NCBI GenBank assembly: GCA_964481235.1
Contig: CAYZYH010000006.1
Coordinates: forward strand, 1-58,817
Length of the DNA: 58,817 bases
Source of the DNA: JAUPVL01 sp964481235
Lineage (GTDB): Bacteria > Patescibacteriota > Saccharimonadia > CAILAD01 > BJGX01
Direction: 5' to 3'
Positions 1-7,300 of this stretch are shown one piece after another. Position 1 is the stretch's first letter. Every line of letters begins with the position of its first letter. Below the pieces are notes generated by a model. The model ran no database searches. It was given only the letters and a program-made list of their open reading frames with translations, and had not been told where the DNA came from. Both the position numbers and the translations under genes were made by a program.

Positions 1-119
1 CTTTTCTTACCAAGTCATCTTGAAACAAGAACATAGAAGAAAGAGAAACCTACTTAAAGGCTAGTATAGCATATCTAAGTAGTAAATACAAGGTTATTAC
101 AGAGGCAAGTATAATTTAT

Positions 120-156
120 AAGTAAAAGGCTCTGAAACAGAATATGTTTCAGAGCC
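120..156 (-). terminator. Rho-independent terminator of the structured RNA
   Basis: An 11-bp perfect stem (128-138 with 146-156) encloses a 7-nt loop. Read on the minus strand it is followed by a T-rich tract (TTTTACTTAT). On the plus strand it is followed by A residues, so it terminates leftward transcription. It closes the RNA unit that starts near 584. Confidence 0.8.
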
Positions 157-584
157 AAAATAGAAGGTTGCGCAACCAGGTCGTCTACCCGATTCTAGTA
201 AGAGCAATGTGGTACTCTTTGTAGAAACTAAGTAAACATTGACCTGGGCACGACTAGGAGTTTATCCTTCTCCCTACCAGCACATTTAAGAGCGTGGTGT
301 AGCTCTGTACTGGCATCTAGGTCTCAACTTACGCCTCAGTGAGAATGAGCCTCCGGTATACCCCTCCCCGGAAAGAGCGTTTTCTTTTTATCGTACAAAG
401 GTGCCACCACATTAGCAAACGCGACAGTTCTCGTATGTCGAGGTCCGGTCACCTACCAGACCAACGCTAGAGAATACGTCTCTAGATACAACTAAGCACG
501 GCTAGTGCCTAGTTGCTACGTCGCTCTACCCCGTCACTAGCCGTCACGAGGTATGGCAAGCGATTATTAAACCAATAGGTTCTA
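127..584 (-). ncRNA. Candidate large structured RNA, about 457 nt, family not recognised
   Basis: No credible reading frame occupies this stretch, yet it has a strong promoter (591-619) and a terminator (120-156) on the same strand. Several helices can be read directly: 498-507 with 535-544 (10 bp), 467-472 with 480-485, 430-433 with 439-442, 442-445 with 459-462, 289-293 with 302-306, and 176-182 with 241-247 enclosing 200-204 with 215-219. It is not tmRNA or RNase P RNA, both of which lie elsewhere in the window. I cannot assign it to a known family. Only the helices, promoter and terminator are observed; that it is a functional RNA is inference. Confidence 0.62.
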
Positions 585-590
585 TATATG

Positions 591-619
591 AATATATGCC
601 CTTTAGCCATTGGTTGCAA
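591..619 (-). promoter_or_regulatory. Sigma70-type promoter of the structured RNA
   Basis: On the minus strand, TTGCAA (614-619) and TATATT (591-596) are separated by exactly 17 bases. Transcription would begin near 584. No open reading frame follows, so the product is probably an RNA. Confidence 0.7.
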
Positions 620-635
620 GCATAAGTAAAACCCC
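614..635. repeat. Terminator/promoter junction repeat, copy 1
   Basis: The 18-base core TTGCAAGCATAAGTAAAA, followed by CCCC, recurs at 992-1014 with one extra A. On the minus strand each copy supplies the T tract of one terminator and the -35 box of the next unit's promoter. Confidence 0.75.
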
Positions 636-654
636 TCACCAACTAGGTGAGGGG
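624..654 (-). terminator. Terminator after the small membrane protein gene
   Basis: A 9-bp stem, CCCCTCACC (632-640) with GGTGAGGGG (646-654), has a 5-nt loop and is followed on the minus strand by TTTTACTTA. It lies 6 bases after the stop of the 660-932 gene. Confidence 0.85.
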
Positions 655-659
655 GAATT

Positions 660-932
660 TTATAATTCTTCTAGAATTGCCTTTACAGTATGGATAATTA
701 AGCCACGAAACAACAGCAAAAAACTAACTGTTACCATGCCCATACCAAGCCAAAATGCTGCCGGGGTTACTGCGTGGTTAGGGTTGGCGTAGCCACCCAA
801 TGCAACACAGATAATAGTGACGCCACCGATCAGCCAAACCCCTAGTAGACACACTACCTCGGGCCAAGTAATCTGATTACCAGGCTTCGACTCGTCACTA
901 GAGCTGTTTCCGGGTTCATTGTTTTGAGTCAT
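660..932 (-). CDS. Small two-helix membrane protein, unknown
   Basis: A 90-residue protein of no recognised family. The first ~25 residues are polar (Asn, Ser, Glu rich), followed by two hydrophobic segments at about residues 23-46 and 56-82 linked by a Gly/Asn/Pro loop. It is probably an inner-membrane hairpin. The frame extends further upstream, but the ATG at 932 is preferred: it follows AGAGAG, and the promoter hexamers at 970-997 lie inside the longer version. It is a single-gene unit with its own promoter and terminator. Function is not known. Confidence 0.7.
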   Translation of the reverse strand: MTQNNEPGNSSSDESKPGNQITWPEVVCLLGVWLIGGVTIICVALGGYANPNHAVTPAAFWLGMGMVTVSFLLLFRGLIIHTVKAILEEL

Positions 933-969
933 TTGTACTCTCTTTTGTAAGGTGTACTTTGCTCGCTCG

Positions 970-997
970 ATTATAGTGTAAACTGATAGTTTTGCAA
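970..997 (-). promoter_or_regulatory. Promoter of the small membrane protein gene
   Basis: TTGCAA (992-997) and TATAAT (970-975) on the minus strand are 16 bases apart. The -35 box lies inside the repeated junction element shared with 614-635. It fixes the gene start at 932, not 1019. Confidence 0.7.
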
Positions 998-1014
998 GCA
1001 TAAGTAAAAACCCC
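992..1014. repeat. Terminator/promoter junction repeat, copy 2
   Basis: Same 18-base core as 614-635, with one extra A before CCCC. It ends the 1038-1814 unit and begins the 660-932 unit. Confidence 0.75.
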
Positions 1015-1030
1015 ACCAATTTGGTAGGGT
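1004..1030 (-). terminator. Terminator after the Cys-rich protein gene
   Basis: An imperfect stem (1010-1018 with 1022-1030, one mismatch) is followed on the minus strand by TTTTT. It lies 7 bases after the stop codon of the 1038-1814 gene. Confidence 0.75.
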
Positions 1031-1037
1031 GAATTTG

Positions 1038-1814
1038 TCAACTTATGATTGCAGGCTCGCTATGCCTTGCCTTGTGGGTGTTGATAGCCGCCAAATGGTT
1101 CTCGTAAGCCTCAAGCTTATCTATGGCTTCATCTAAGCGTATGTCGGTTCTAAAACCCTCAAACTGCAGGCGTCGCCAAGTAGGAATAGGGCTAAGAACA
1201 ACAAAACCTTCTTTAAAAATAGTTTTGCAACCAAGTTTACGAGCAAGTATATTAATTTTTGCTAAAGCATCGGCATCTACGGCTTGGTTTAGCCAGTCGG
1301 GTAGCCAAAAGTAATCTTCATCTATAACCATTCTAGGGTGTATGGCTGTATAATCACGAGGGAAACCTCTTACATACTCTACTGGCTCATCAAAGCCTTC
1401 AGAAACAAAAACAGACTCTATATAGACCTTGCGGGCCTCACATTTAGCAATGTATTCGCGAAGAGTCTCTATAGCTTCTTTACTAACACTCATGCATGGG
1501 TCGCAATATGATGCTGGGCTGCAAATAGCTTCTTCAACCTGTTGCCAAGAGAGATCGATTGGTACAGTTATACTAGAATTGTTAACGCCACAATTACCAC
1601 ATTTTCTAGTTACGTATGCTCCTTGATTAAAACAATCTTGTGGATCCGTTAGACTTATATGACGGTAAGGACGTATTAGGCAACCATAAATTTCTAGGCC
1701 AGCGCCGTTAAGTAATTTTATAGTCTCAGGGTCTAATACAATGTCTCTTTTACCAAATAAGCTAATGGTCTTGTACTTTACCTTGCCACCTCTTAGGTGA
1801 GTTCTTGTAGACAC
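1038..1814 (-). CDS. Cys-rich protein with possible zinc-binding motif, unknown
   Basis: 258 residues, no family recognised. The N-terminal third carries paired cysteines: C-G-N-C near residues 72-75 and C-x4-C-D-P-C near residues 99-107, a pattern typical of a structural zinc site. The rest is mixed alpha/beta with no visible catalytic motif. GTG is the start, chosen because an AGGAG (1824-1828) lies 9 bases upstream. A TTGACA-18-TACAAT promoter at 1857-1886 drives it alone. It lies immediately downstream of the MVP gene on the same strand but behind its terminator, so co-transcription is unlikely. Confidence 0.7.
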   Translation of the reverse strand: MSTRTHLRGGKVKYKTISLFGKRDIVLDPETIKLLNGAGLEIYGCLIRPYRHISLTDPQDCFNQGAYVTRKCGNCGVNNSSITVPIDLSWQQVEEAICSPASYCDPCMSVSKEAIETLREYIAKCEARKVYIESVFVSEGFDEPVEYVRGFPRDYTAIHPRMVIDEDYFWLPDWLNQAVDADALAKINILARKLGCKTIFKEGFVVLSPIPTWRRLQFEGFRTDIRLDEAIDKLEAYENHLAAINTHKARHSEPAIIS

Positions 1815-1856
1815 TACTTATTTCTCCTAACTTTAAAGGTTCGAAAAACTAAAAGT

Positions 1857-1886
1857 ATTGTAGGTTTAAGTGACTACTTTTGTCAA
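1857..1886 (-). promoter_or_regulatory. Promoter of the Cys-rich protein gene
   Basis: Minus strand TTGACA (1881-1886), an 18-base spacer, and TACAAT (1857-1862). It is located just after the MVP terminator. Confidence 0.7.
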
Positions 1887-1900
1887 TTATATAAAAGTAA

Positions 1901-1940
1901 TAAAAAAAGCGGTTAATAAGATAAAATCTTATTAACCGCT
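1901..1940 (-). terminator. Strong terminator of the MVP gene
   Basis: A 15-bp perfect stem (1908-1922 with 1926-1940) with a 3-base loop is followed on the minus strand by a run of seven T. It starts about 30 bases after the MVP stop codon and isolates the gene. Confidence 0.9.
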
Positions 1941-1972
1941 GTGGTTTTTAGCCCCTAAGAGCTAATTGTTCT

Positions 1973-4561
1973 TTAGGAGGATTCTCCTGCAACAACCGAC
2001 CTGCGGCCATTGTTGCGTGTAGTAAACGGGCGCTCAGCCAGAGAGTCAACAATACTTTCTAGAGGCGTACCCGTAAATACCTGACTTAGAAGATCGGTAG
2101 TGGTGAGACCAGCAGCCAACGCTGCAGGGCCAACAGCCGTAATGATCTTCTCTACCATGGCGCTATCGGCAAACGACTGCATGGCGGCCACGAGCGTGTC
2201 GTCAACAGCCTCAAGCCTACGCATAAACTCGGTGGTCTCAAGGGTAAGACGCTCGAGTTCAACAGCATCACGCTTCTTATCTAGAGCAATCTGCTGCTCG
2301 GTGCGCTTGCGCGTCACCGTCAGTCCCTGCTCTTCAACCTTGAGGTTTTCTACAGCTACCTGTAGATCAGAGGCTACCTCGGCCAAACGACGGTCGAGAT
2401 CTAGTTCGATTTTGGCCATCGCAACCAGGGCTTCTGCCTCTGCGGTTTCTTGACGAACCTCAAGTGTAGAGCGCTTGAGTTCCTCTAGGCGCTCTTCGCG
2501 CGTAGCATCCTCTTCAGCTACTGTGAGTCTAATAGCGCCGGCGATGGCTCTGCTTTGAGCATCTACCAACATCGAGGCTACGTCATCGTCTCGAATAGTA
2601 ACATTGAGAATCTCAACGTCGTAAACACGCATACCATTCTCGGCAAAGGCCAGGCCCTTGCGCTCCCCTTCTTCTGGTACTTCACCAAGAAGAGTGTCGC
2701 GAATGATATCGATGATGTTGGTGTAGAAGTCACGGATCTGATAGCGCTTAGCCGTATTACGCAGCCTTGAGCGACAATGGTCGGTTAGAACCTGAACGTA
2801 GTTTTCTACATCAAACCACTTCTGCTGAGCAGCTGGAGTGTTACCTTCAAAGTTAACTCTATAAGAAATCTCTACCTCAATGGCAACAAGATCTCGCGTC
2901 TCAACAGTCACAATGTCGCTAACCACGTTATTAACTACTCGCAAGTAGCCGGTTCGCAAAAGATTGCGATCATTCTTAGGGCGACCCGTTGAGAGCTCGA
3001 GCGCCATAATACTTTCATCGTAACTAAGTAGTACCACCTTGGGGCCAACTTCTACACGACGATTACCAGTCTTGTCTGTTACCAAGACAGCATAGCCTGG
3101 CCAAATAGACACAGACACCGCACCTTCGTACTTGGTGTCGAGTGTAACTGTTCTGGGCGGTGTATGGACAGTACCACGCTGCATAGTGTCGCCAGCAAAG
3201 TTCTCGGTGCCTCTAAACTGTAGTGTTTCGGCCTCAGAAGAAGCACGCAACATCTCAGCACTTTCTAGATGCTCACCAGGCGTAAGGCCTCGGCTCATCT
3301 CTTGATAGCGCTGATTTACAGCAATAGCCTCGAAGTTACCCGGGTACATTAGTTCGACATCGTGCCGATCCAGAATTCGCCTTACCACTACCTCGTTTCG
3401 AGGATCGGGCAAGAACATTCTAGGGCCACGCACTAGATCTACCTGGCCAGTGTTACGATTTAGAACATAACGTCCTTCACCGCTCGGGATAGCAATAGCA
3501 TGGTGCTTACGACGATTGTCGTAAGTGATAATGCTGTGCTCGGCCCGCGGGAAGTAAATAGCCTGTTCTTTGCCGGTAATAAAGAGTTCTTGACCAACCT
3601 CAAAGGTTTCGTCACCTTCGGTGTACTCTTCAATTACCTTGACGTAAAGACCACTCTGCTCATTAAGCTCGATGGCATCAAACGTACGGCTACCATTACT
3701 GGTAATAAACGTTTCGGTAGGCCTCGGAAAAACCACGGCCGGGCCACGCACATAGCGCTTCTCACCGTTTTCGTCTAGTAGAATGCAGTACTCTAGAGTC
3801 TCTAGAGTAACAGCATCGCGTACAAACTGGTTACCGGCTTCAGGTACCACCTCAACACCCGTTGAGGGCATATAGAATGATACGTCGGTACCGGGCACAA
3901 CAATAAGTTGCCCCATAGTAAGTTGTGAGGCCTCTTCGGTTACCCGAACGATAGCAGGGGTTTCGTCGGCAAAAGTAACGTCTGCCTCGTCTCCACCTTC
4001 ATTCTGGCTAGCATCATCATTACCCTCGGTCTTTGTTCCTTCGGTATCGACCGTCGGTGACTGCACCTGAGGAGCAATGACTGCTCTATCCCAGTTCTGT
4101 TGAGCAAGCTCAACGTCGTATACCCGTACAATTACGTATTGATTGTGACGCAGATGGTGACCATCGATAGTCTTGGCAGTCTGACCGGGCCACAACGGGA
4201 ATGTTGCTGGGCCAGGCACAATGACGCGTCGGCCAACCTCAAGATCGACCATTTCGCTAATGTTGCCCTTGCCAGGATGTGAAGCCGCCGCATTACTAGG
4301 CGCCGGATTAGTCAGCACAATGTACTGACCTTCTTCGGCGAGTGCCCAGACTTGCTTGGCCGACTCTAGATCGCGAGACGTCACGAAACGCTGTGAAGCA
4401 TCATCCCAATCGACTAGCCTATCTGTCTCAGACAGACTGCTCTTGTAAGGCCCTACGTAAACGCTTACCTTGCCCTTGGTTGAATCTAGGACAAAGGCAT
4501 ATGTGCTGGGTGGTAGAACTAGCTCGCTGCTACTTCTACCGCTACCGGACATGTCTGACAT
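1973..4561 (-). CDS. mvp: Major vault protein (MVP) homologue
   Basis: 862 residues, almost exactly the length of mammalian MVP (about 861), with the same order of parts. Residues 1-400 are beta-rich MVP-type repeats with recurring VVPGPATFPLWPG and VRGPRMFLPDPRNEV style signatures; residues 165-200 are an acidic low-complexity insert. Residues 480-530 contain the MVP-like ALELSTGRPK stretch. Residues 540-670 match the SPFH-like shoulder (DIVTVETRDLVAIEVEISYR). Residues 670-790 form a long charged coiled coil like the MVP cap helix, and the tail resembles the cap ring. In eukaryotes, 78 MVP copies form the hollow vault particle; particle formation here is inferred. A GGGGAGG site precedes the ATG. 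The gene is somewhat more GC-rich than its neighbours. Confidence 0.9.
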   Translation of the reverse strand: MSDMSGSGRSSSELVLPPSTYAFVLDSTKGKVSVYVGPYKSSLSETDRLVDWDDASQRFVTSRDLESAKQVWALAEEGQYIVLTNPAPSNAAASHPGKGNISEMVDLEVGRRVIVPGPATFPLWPGQTAKTIDGHHLRHNQYVIVRVYDVELAQQNWDRAVIAPQVQSPTVDTEGTKTEGNDDASQNEGGDEADVTFADETPAIVRVTEEASQLTMGQLIVVPGTDVSFYMPSTGVEVVPEAGNQFVRDAVTLETLEYCILLDENGEKRYVRGPAVVFPRPTETFITSNGSRTFDAIELNEQSGLYVKVIEEYTEGDETFEVGQELFITGKEQAIYFPRAEHSIITYDNRRKHHAIAIPSGEGRYVLNRNTGQVDLVRGPRMFLPDPRNEVVVRRILDRHDVELMYPGNFEAIAVNQRYQEMSRGLTPGEHLESAEMLRASSEAETLQFRGTENFAGDTMQRGTVHTPPRTVTLDTKYEGAVSVSIWPGYAVLVTDKTGNRRVEVGPKVVLLSYDESIMALELSTGRPKNDRNLLRTGYLRVVNNVVSDIVTVETRDLVAIEVEISYRVNFEGNTPAAQQKWFDVENYVQVLTDHCRSRLRNTAKRYQIRDFYTNIIDIIRDTLLGEVPEEGERKGLAFAENGMRVYDVEILNVTIRDDDVASMLVDAQSRAIAGAIRLTVAEEDATREERLEELKRSTLEVRQETAEAEALVAMAKIELDLDRRLAEVASDLQVAVENLKVEEQGLTVTRKRTEQQIALDKKRDAVELERLTLETTEFMRRLEAVDDTLVAAMQSFADSAMVEKIITAVGPAALAAGLTTTDLLSQVFTGTPLESIVDSLAERPFTTRNNGRRSVVAGESS

Positions 4562-4713
4562 GCCTCCCCTTTCTTAGGGAATATTGGATATTTGTAAAAG
4601 GACTTGCCCTGATACCTAAATTCTCCTTTTCTGTATCTAGCATCAAAGCGGGTTTATTCTACAACAAAAACCCCATATGAGTCAATGGTTATTTTGCTTG
4701 TGCTAACAGATTA

Positions 4714-4742
4714 TTGATAGCTACTTAGTAAAATGCTACAAT
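4714..4742 (+). promoter_or_regulatory. Promoter of the 4866-5396 gene
   Basis: TTGATA (4714-4719), a 17-base spacer and TACAAT (4737-4742). It lies in the 304-base gap between the divergent MVP gene and the 4866 gene. I see no clear promoter for MVP in the same gap and no other element there. Confidence 0.65.
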
Positions 4743-4865
4743 ACCTGCCAAGAGTCTTAATGTGCTTGTCACAGCCAATGAGGTATCTCTAGGCGATTGA
4801 CTCTTGTAATGCACCTATCCCCACCATAGCTTCTGGGCGAGCCCCAGAGCGATTGGAGTAATACC

Positions 4866-5396
4866 ATGACTACCTCTACCCAATCAAAAGTTGATTGGTT
4901 TATAGAAAAACTACGTGGTGACAACATCATATTGCGCATGAGCGCAACTAGTCATGCCTTTGGCCAGCAAAGAGCCAATATTGCCAGAGGTGAGGCTTTT
5001 GCCTATTACTCAGATGCCGAGATGCCCTTGGCCTGCCACATACTCTACAGAGCTTGGGTAGAGCCAAACGGCAAGACCTACCGCTACGAGCTCACTCAAA
5101 CACCTTTTCCGCACTGGGTAGCTGAGTGGAACGACACCATAGAGAAGCTCACAAAGGGCTGGGCTAGAGATTGGTTAAGTGAAGACAATAATGTTTTTAC
5201 TCTCATTAAGCCTAATGGTAGAGTACGTGTGAACTCACATCCTACTGTTCTTACTCACTTGTCGCGCATGCACGGTATGTTGCTTGGTCTGCAAGACGAT
5301 CCGTTTGCCACCGTACTTAGAGATATTGCCACTAGGCGTATTGATGGCGCTATTCGTAAGATGAATAGCGACTGGGCTCAGACCTTAGGTATGTAG
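4866..5396 (+). CDS. Conserved-looking soluble protein, unknown function
   Basis: 176 residues, no recognised family, no membrane segment and no signal peptide. It is rich in Trp, Arg and His and ends in a helical segment with several Arg. A GGAG lies 8-11 bases before the ATG. It is a single-gene unit with its own promoter (4714-4742) and terminator (5403-5426), divergent from MVP. A link to MVP is suggested only by position. Confidence 0.65.
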   Translation: MTTSTQSKVDWFIEKLRGDNIILRMSATSHAFGQQRANIARGEAFAYYSDAEMPLACHILYRAWVEPNGKTYRYELTQTPFPHWVAEWNDTIEKLTKGWARDWLSEDNNVFTLIKPNGRVRVNSHPTVLTHLSRMHGMLLGLQDDPFATVLRDIATRRIDGAIRKMNSDWAQTLGM

Positions 5397-5402
5397 TCTT
5401 TA

Positions 5403-5426
5403 CCCCGATGAAAATCGGGGTTTTTA
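5403..5426 (+). terminator. Terminator of the 4866-5396 gene
   Basis: CCCCGAT with ATCGGGG around a 4-base loop, followed by TTTTTA. It starts 6 bases after the stop codon. Confidence 0.9.
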
Positions 5427-5430
5427 TATC

Positions 5431-5703
5431 AAAAAAGACCTCCGAATTGCTCGAAAGTCCCTTTTGGTGGAGCGAGTATGTAAGAATTTTCACCTTATCA
5501 CTGCCGAGGTTAAGCGATGGCAGAATTTAATTGGCGTTGAGTACAACAGGTAAGATAGAAGTTATCTCTGACTTCCGGGAGTGACTTACACCTAAACTTA
5601 CAAACGAGTTATAAACTTGGGTGCTAGCCAGAACCCTTGAGAGGCTCTGGCCTTATGGCTGGAATAACGCTCCAGCCCATCACGGCCCATGCGGGCTGAT
5701 TGT
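5431..5703 (-). other. Structured non-coding stretch downstream of the 5706 gene
   Basis: No coding frame is visible. Several stems can be read: a 7-bp stem GGCTGGA/TCCAGCC, a 6-bp stem GCCAGA/TCTGGC with a further CC/GG pair inside, CTGCC/GGCAG, and CACCTAA/TTGGGTG with one G-U pair. On the minus strand the stretch ends in TTTTTT (5431-5436), directly after the 5706-6185 gene. It may be that gene's long 3' UTR or a separate small RNA. The hairpin next to the T run is weak, so the terminator is uncertain. Confidence 0.4.
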
Positions 5704-5705
5704 TC

Positions 5706-6185
5706 CTACTGCTTCGACTTGATCCTTGGCAGGACCATCTCGGGGTCGAAGTCGAGGTAGCTACGAGCCTCGGAGATGGCCTTGTAGAGGCCTTCGTAGT
5801 CGAGGAACTTCAAGGTGCCAACCCTGATGCTCTCGACAGCGGTCTCCGACCGTCGGTCAGCTCCGATCACCGAGACGTAATACTCGGCCAACACCAGCTT
5901 GGGCTGGTTGGGGTCGGGCTTGATGTCGCGGGTGACCGAGGTGAACAGCTGAACCGAGATGACGACGCCACCGAGGACGTAGTACTTGGGGGTGCCGAGT
6001 GCTCCCTCATCGACCTCTTCCAGAGGCTCTTGCAGTCCTGCGGCCGTCGTCTGGAGTGACGTGGTGACGAGCACCAAACATCGCTCCTCACGATCGTGCT
6101 CATCTCGCTGTCGAGCCAACTCTTCAGCCGACTCGACGATCAGACGCTGATCGCGGTCTTCGTGAACCTTTTCGACAAGGCCCAT
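5706..6185 (-). CDS. GC-rich hypothetical protein, possibly transferred
   Basis: 159 residues, family not recognised, no membrane segment. The sequence is rich in Glu, Arg and Val, with a helical N-terminal half and a more beta-like middle. The ATG at 6185 is chosen over an in-frame GTG at 6194 because AGGAGA lies about 9 bases before the ATG and abuts the GTG. The coding DNA is visibly richer in G and C, with more C/G third positions (GTC, CTC, GAG, ACC), than neighbouring genes. A TTGACA-17-TACTAT promoter drives it. The composition suggests recent acquisition; this is inference. Confidence 0.65.
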   Translation of the reverse strand: MGLVEKVHEDRDQRLIVESAEELARQRDEHDREERCLVLVTTSLQTTAAGLQEPLEEVDEGALGTPKYYVLGGVVISVQLFTSVTRDIKPDPNQPKLVLAEYYVSVIGADRRSETAVESIRVGTLKFLDYEGLYKAISEARSYLDFDPEMVLPRIKSKQ

Positions 6186-6226
6186 GGCTTTCACTCTCCT
6201 GACGTTGATGGGTAAGAACTATGGAA

Positions 6227-6255
6227 ATAGTATCATATATAGTCACAAATGTCAA
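6227..6255 (-). promoter_or_regulatory. Promoter of the GC-rich gene
   Basis: Minus strand TTGACA (6250-6255), 17 bases, TACTAT (6227-6232): a near-consensus sigma70-type promoter giving a leader of about 35 bases. Confidence 0.75.
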
Positions 6256-6322
6256 TAGCACCTTCTTTGGTTAATAACAAAAAGACCAAGGATATACCTG
6301 GTCGCTTTGTTGTAATTATTAC

Positions 6323-6713
6323 TGGTGGAGCTGGAGGGAATCGCACCCTCGTCCACAAGGCTTAATAATATATCGTCTACAAGCATAGTTGATTTAAGAT
6401 TGTTTTAAAAGATACCTACCCCATTAATCAACAAACAGGCAGATCGCTTCTTAGAGCTGTAGTCTTATACGCTCTCGGCTCTAAGCAAGAGCGTAGCAAC
6501 CAGATAATTGGCGCCTACTTACTCATCTGGTGTCAGTAAGTAAGACGGCATATTCAATTAAGCGTATGCTGGTGCAAGAGTAGGCAACGTAAACGCTGCT
6601 TTAATCTTACTAATAAGTGTATTTGCACTTAAGTTGTTGGAACGGCTAACGTGCATTCCAAGTCGGCTCGCAAATATATTTTAAAGATCCTCGTGTCGAA
6701 GCTTAGCAGCCCC
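6323..6713 (-). ncRNA. ssrA: Transfer-messenger RNA (tmRNA)
   Basis: The tRNA-like ends are clear. The 5' GGGGCTG pairs with the 3' CAGCTCC, the 3' end carries an encoded CCA (6323-6325), and the T-arm matches GGTGCGATTCCCTCC. The mRNA-like part has a tag frame at 6558-6626 encoding 22 residues, beginning ANTLISK and ending LAPAYA before TAA. tmRNA with SmpB rescues stalled ribosomes and marks the incomplete protein for proteolysis. Length is 391 nt, within the usual range for one-piece tmRNA. A TTGACT-17-TAAAAT promoter lies just upstream. Confidence 0.95.
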
Positions 6714-6723
6714 ATAAGGAGTA

Positions 6724-6752
6724 ATTTTACTTTATTTTTACACAAAAGTCAA
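6724..6752 (-). promoter_or_regulatory. tmRNA promoter
   Basis: Minus strand TTGACT (6747-6752), 17 bases, TAAAAT (6724-6729). Transcription would start about 5-10 bases before the mature tmRNA 5' end. Confidence 0.75.
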
Positions 6753-6764
6753 GTGCGGTTATGC

Positions 6765-6792
6765 TTGTAAAAAATACTAAATATAAGATAAT
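6765..6792 (+). promoter_or_regulatory. Promoter of the 6832-7612 gene pair
   Basis: TTGTAA (6765-6770), 16 bases, GATAAT (6787-6792). It is divergent from the tmRNA promoter, whose -35 box lies 12 bases away. Confidence 0.55.
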
Positions 6793-6831
6793 AGTAACGA
6801 TAATTGCACCTTTTACTAGAAAGCTAAAATT

Positions 6832-7275
6832 GTGTCCAATTCAGACAACGATAAAGAAGCAATTGAAAAAGCCATTAATACTGTTGTAGATGCAGTTGAT
6901 ATTGACGCCTTAAGGGCAGGACCTGTACCAAAAGATCCAATTTTGAATATTCTCTATATTAACGCTGTAGAGAAAGATATGGATTTACGAGAGGCTTTTG
7001 AGCACCTCGTAGAGACTCTCATGAACTACTCTCAAGCCATTATCGACAGCCTTAACTTCCCTCCCAAGGCAGTTATGGGTTTTGAGCTTGGAAAGAGTCT
7101 TGAGGCATTGGGACTTGAGGTAAAAGACCCAGAAATGTCTGCAGCTATTACTTATCTATACCGTCAAGGTGTTTTGTACGCCGAGAACGGTTGGTACGCT
7201 AAACTCACACCACCAATCCCACTCACTCAAGATGACTTCGATTGGCTAACCGGTACCGGACGGTTTGCCCAATGA
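6832..7275 (+). CDS. Acidic helical protein, unknown
   Basis: 147 residues, no recognised family, soluble and mostly helical, with many Asp and Glu. It starts at GTG with only a weak AGAAAG upstream. It is followed by a second small gene at 7301 in the same direction, then a terminator at 7619, so the two form a short operon. Confidence 0.6.
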   Translation: MSNSDNDKEAIEKAINTVVDAVDIDALRAGPVPKDPILNILYINAVEKDMDLREAFEHLVETLMNYSQAIIDSLNFPPKAVMGFELGKSLEALGLEVKDPEMSAAITYLYRQGVLYAENGWYAKLTPPIPLTQDDFDWLTGTGRFAQ

Positions 7276-7300
7276 TACACCATCAACAAAAGGAGTTATG

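Noticed and set aside
127..584. Group I or II self-splicing intron
   Set aside because: No intron-encoded protein, no domain V or P7-like core was found, and a promoter and terminator bound the unit.
1973..4561. Plain SPFH/flotillin protein
   Set aside because: Length, N-terminal repeats and cap-helix tail follow MVP; flotillins are shorter and lack the repeats.
5700..6059. 119-residue plus-strand frame
   Set aside because: It is the shadow of the GC-rich gene at 5706-6185, which has a promoter and ribosome binding site.
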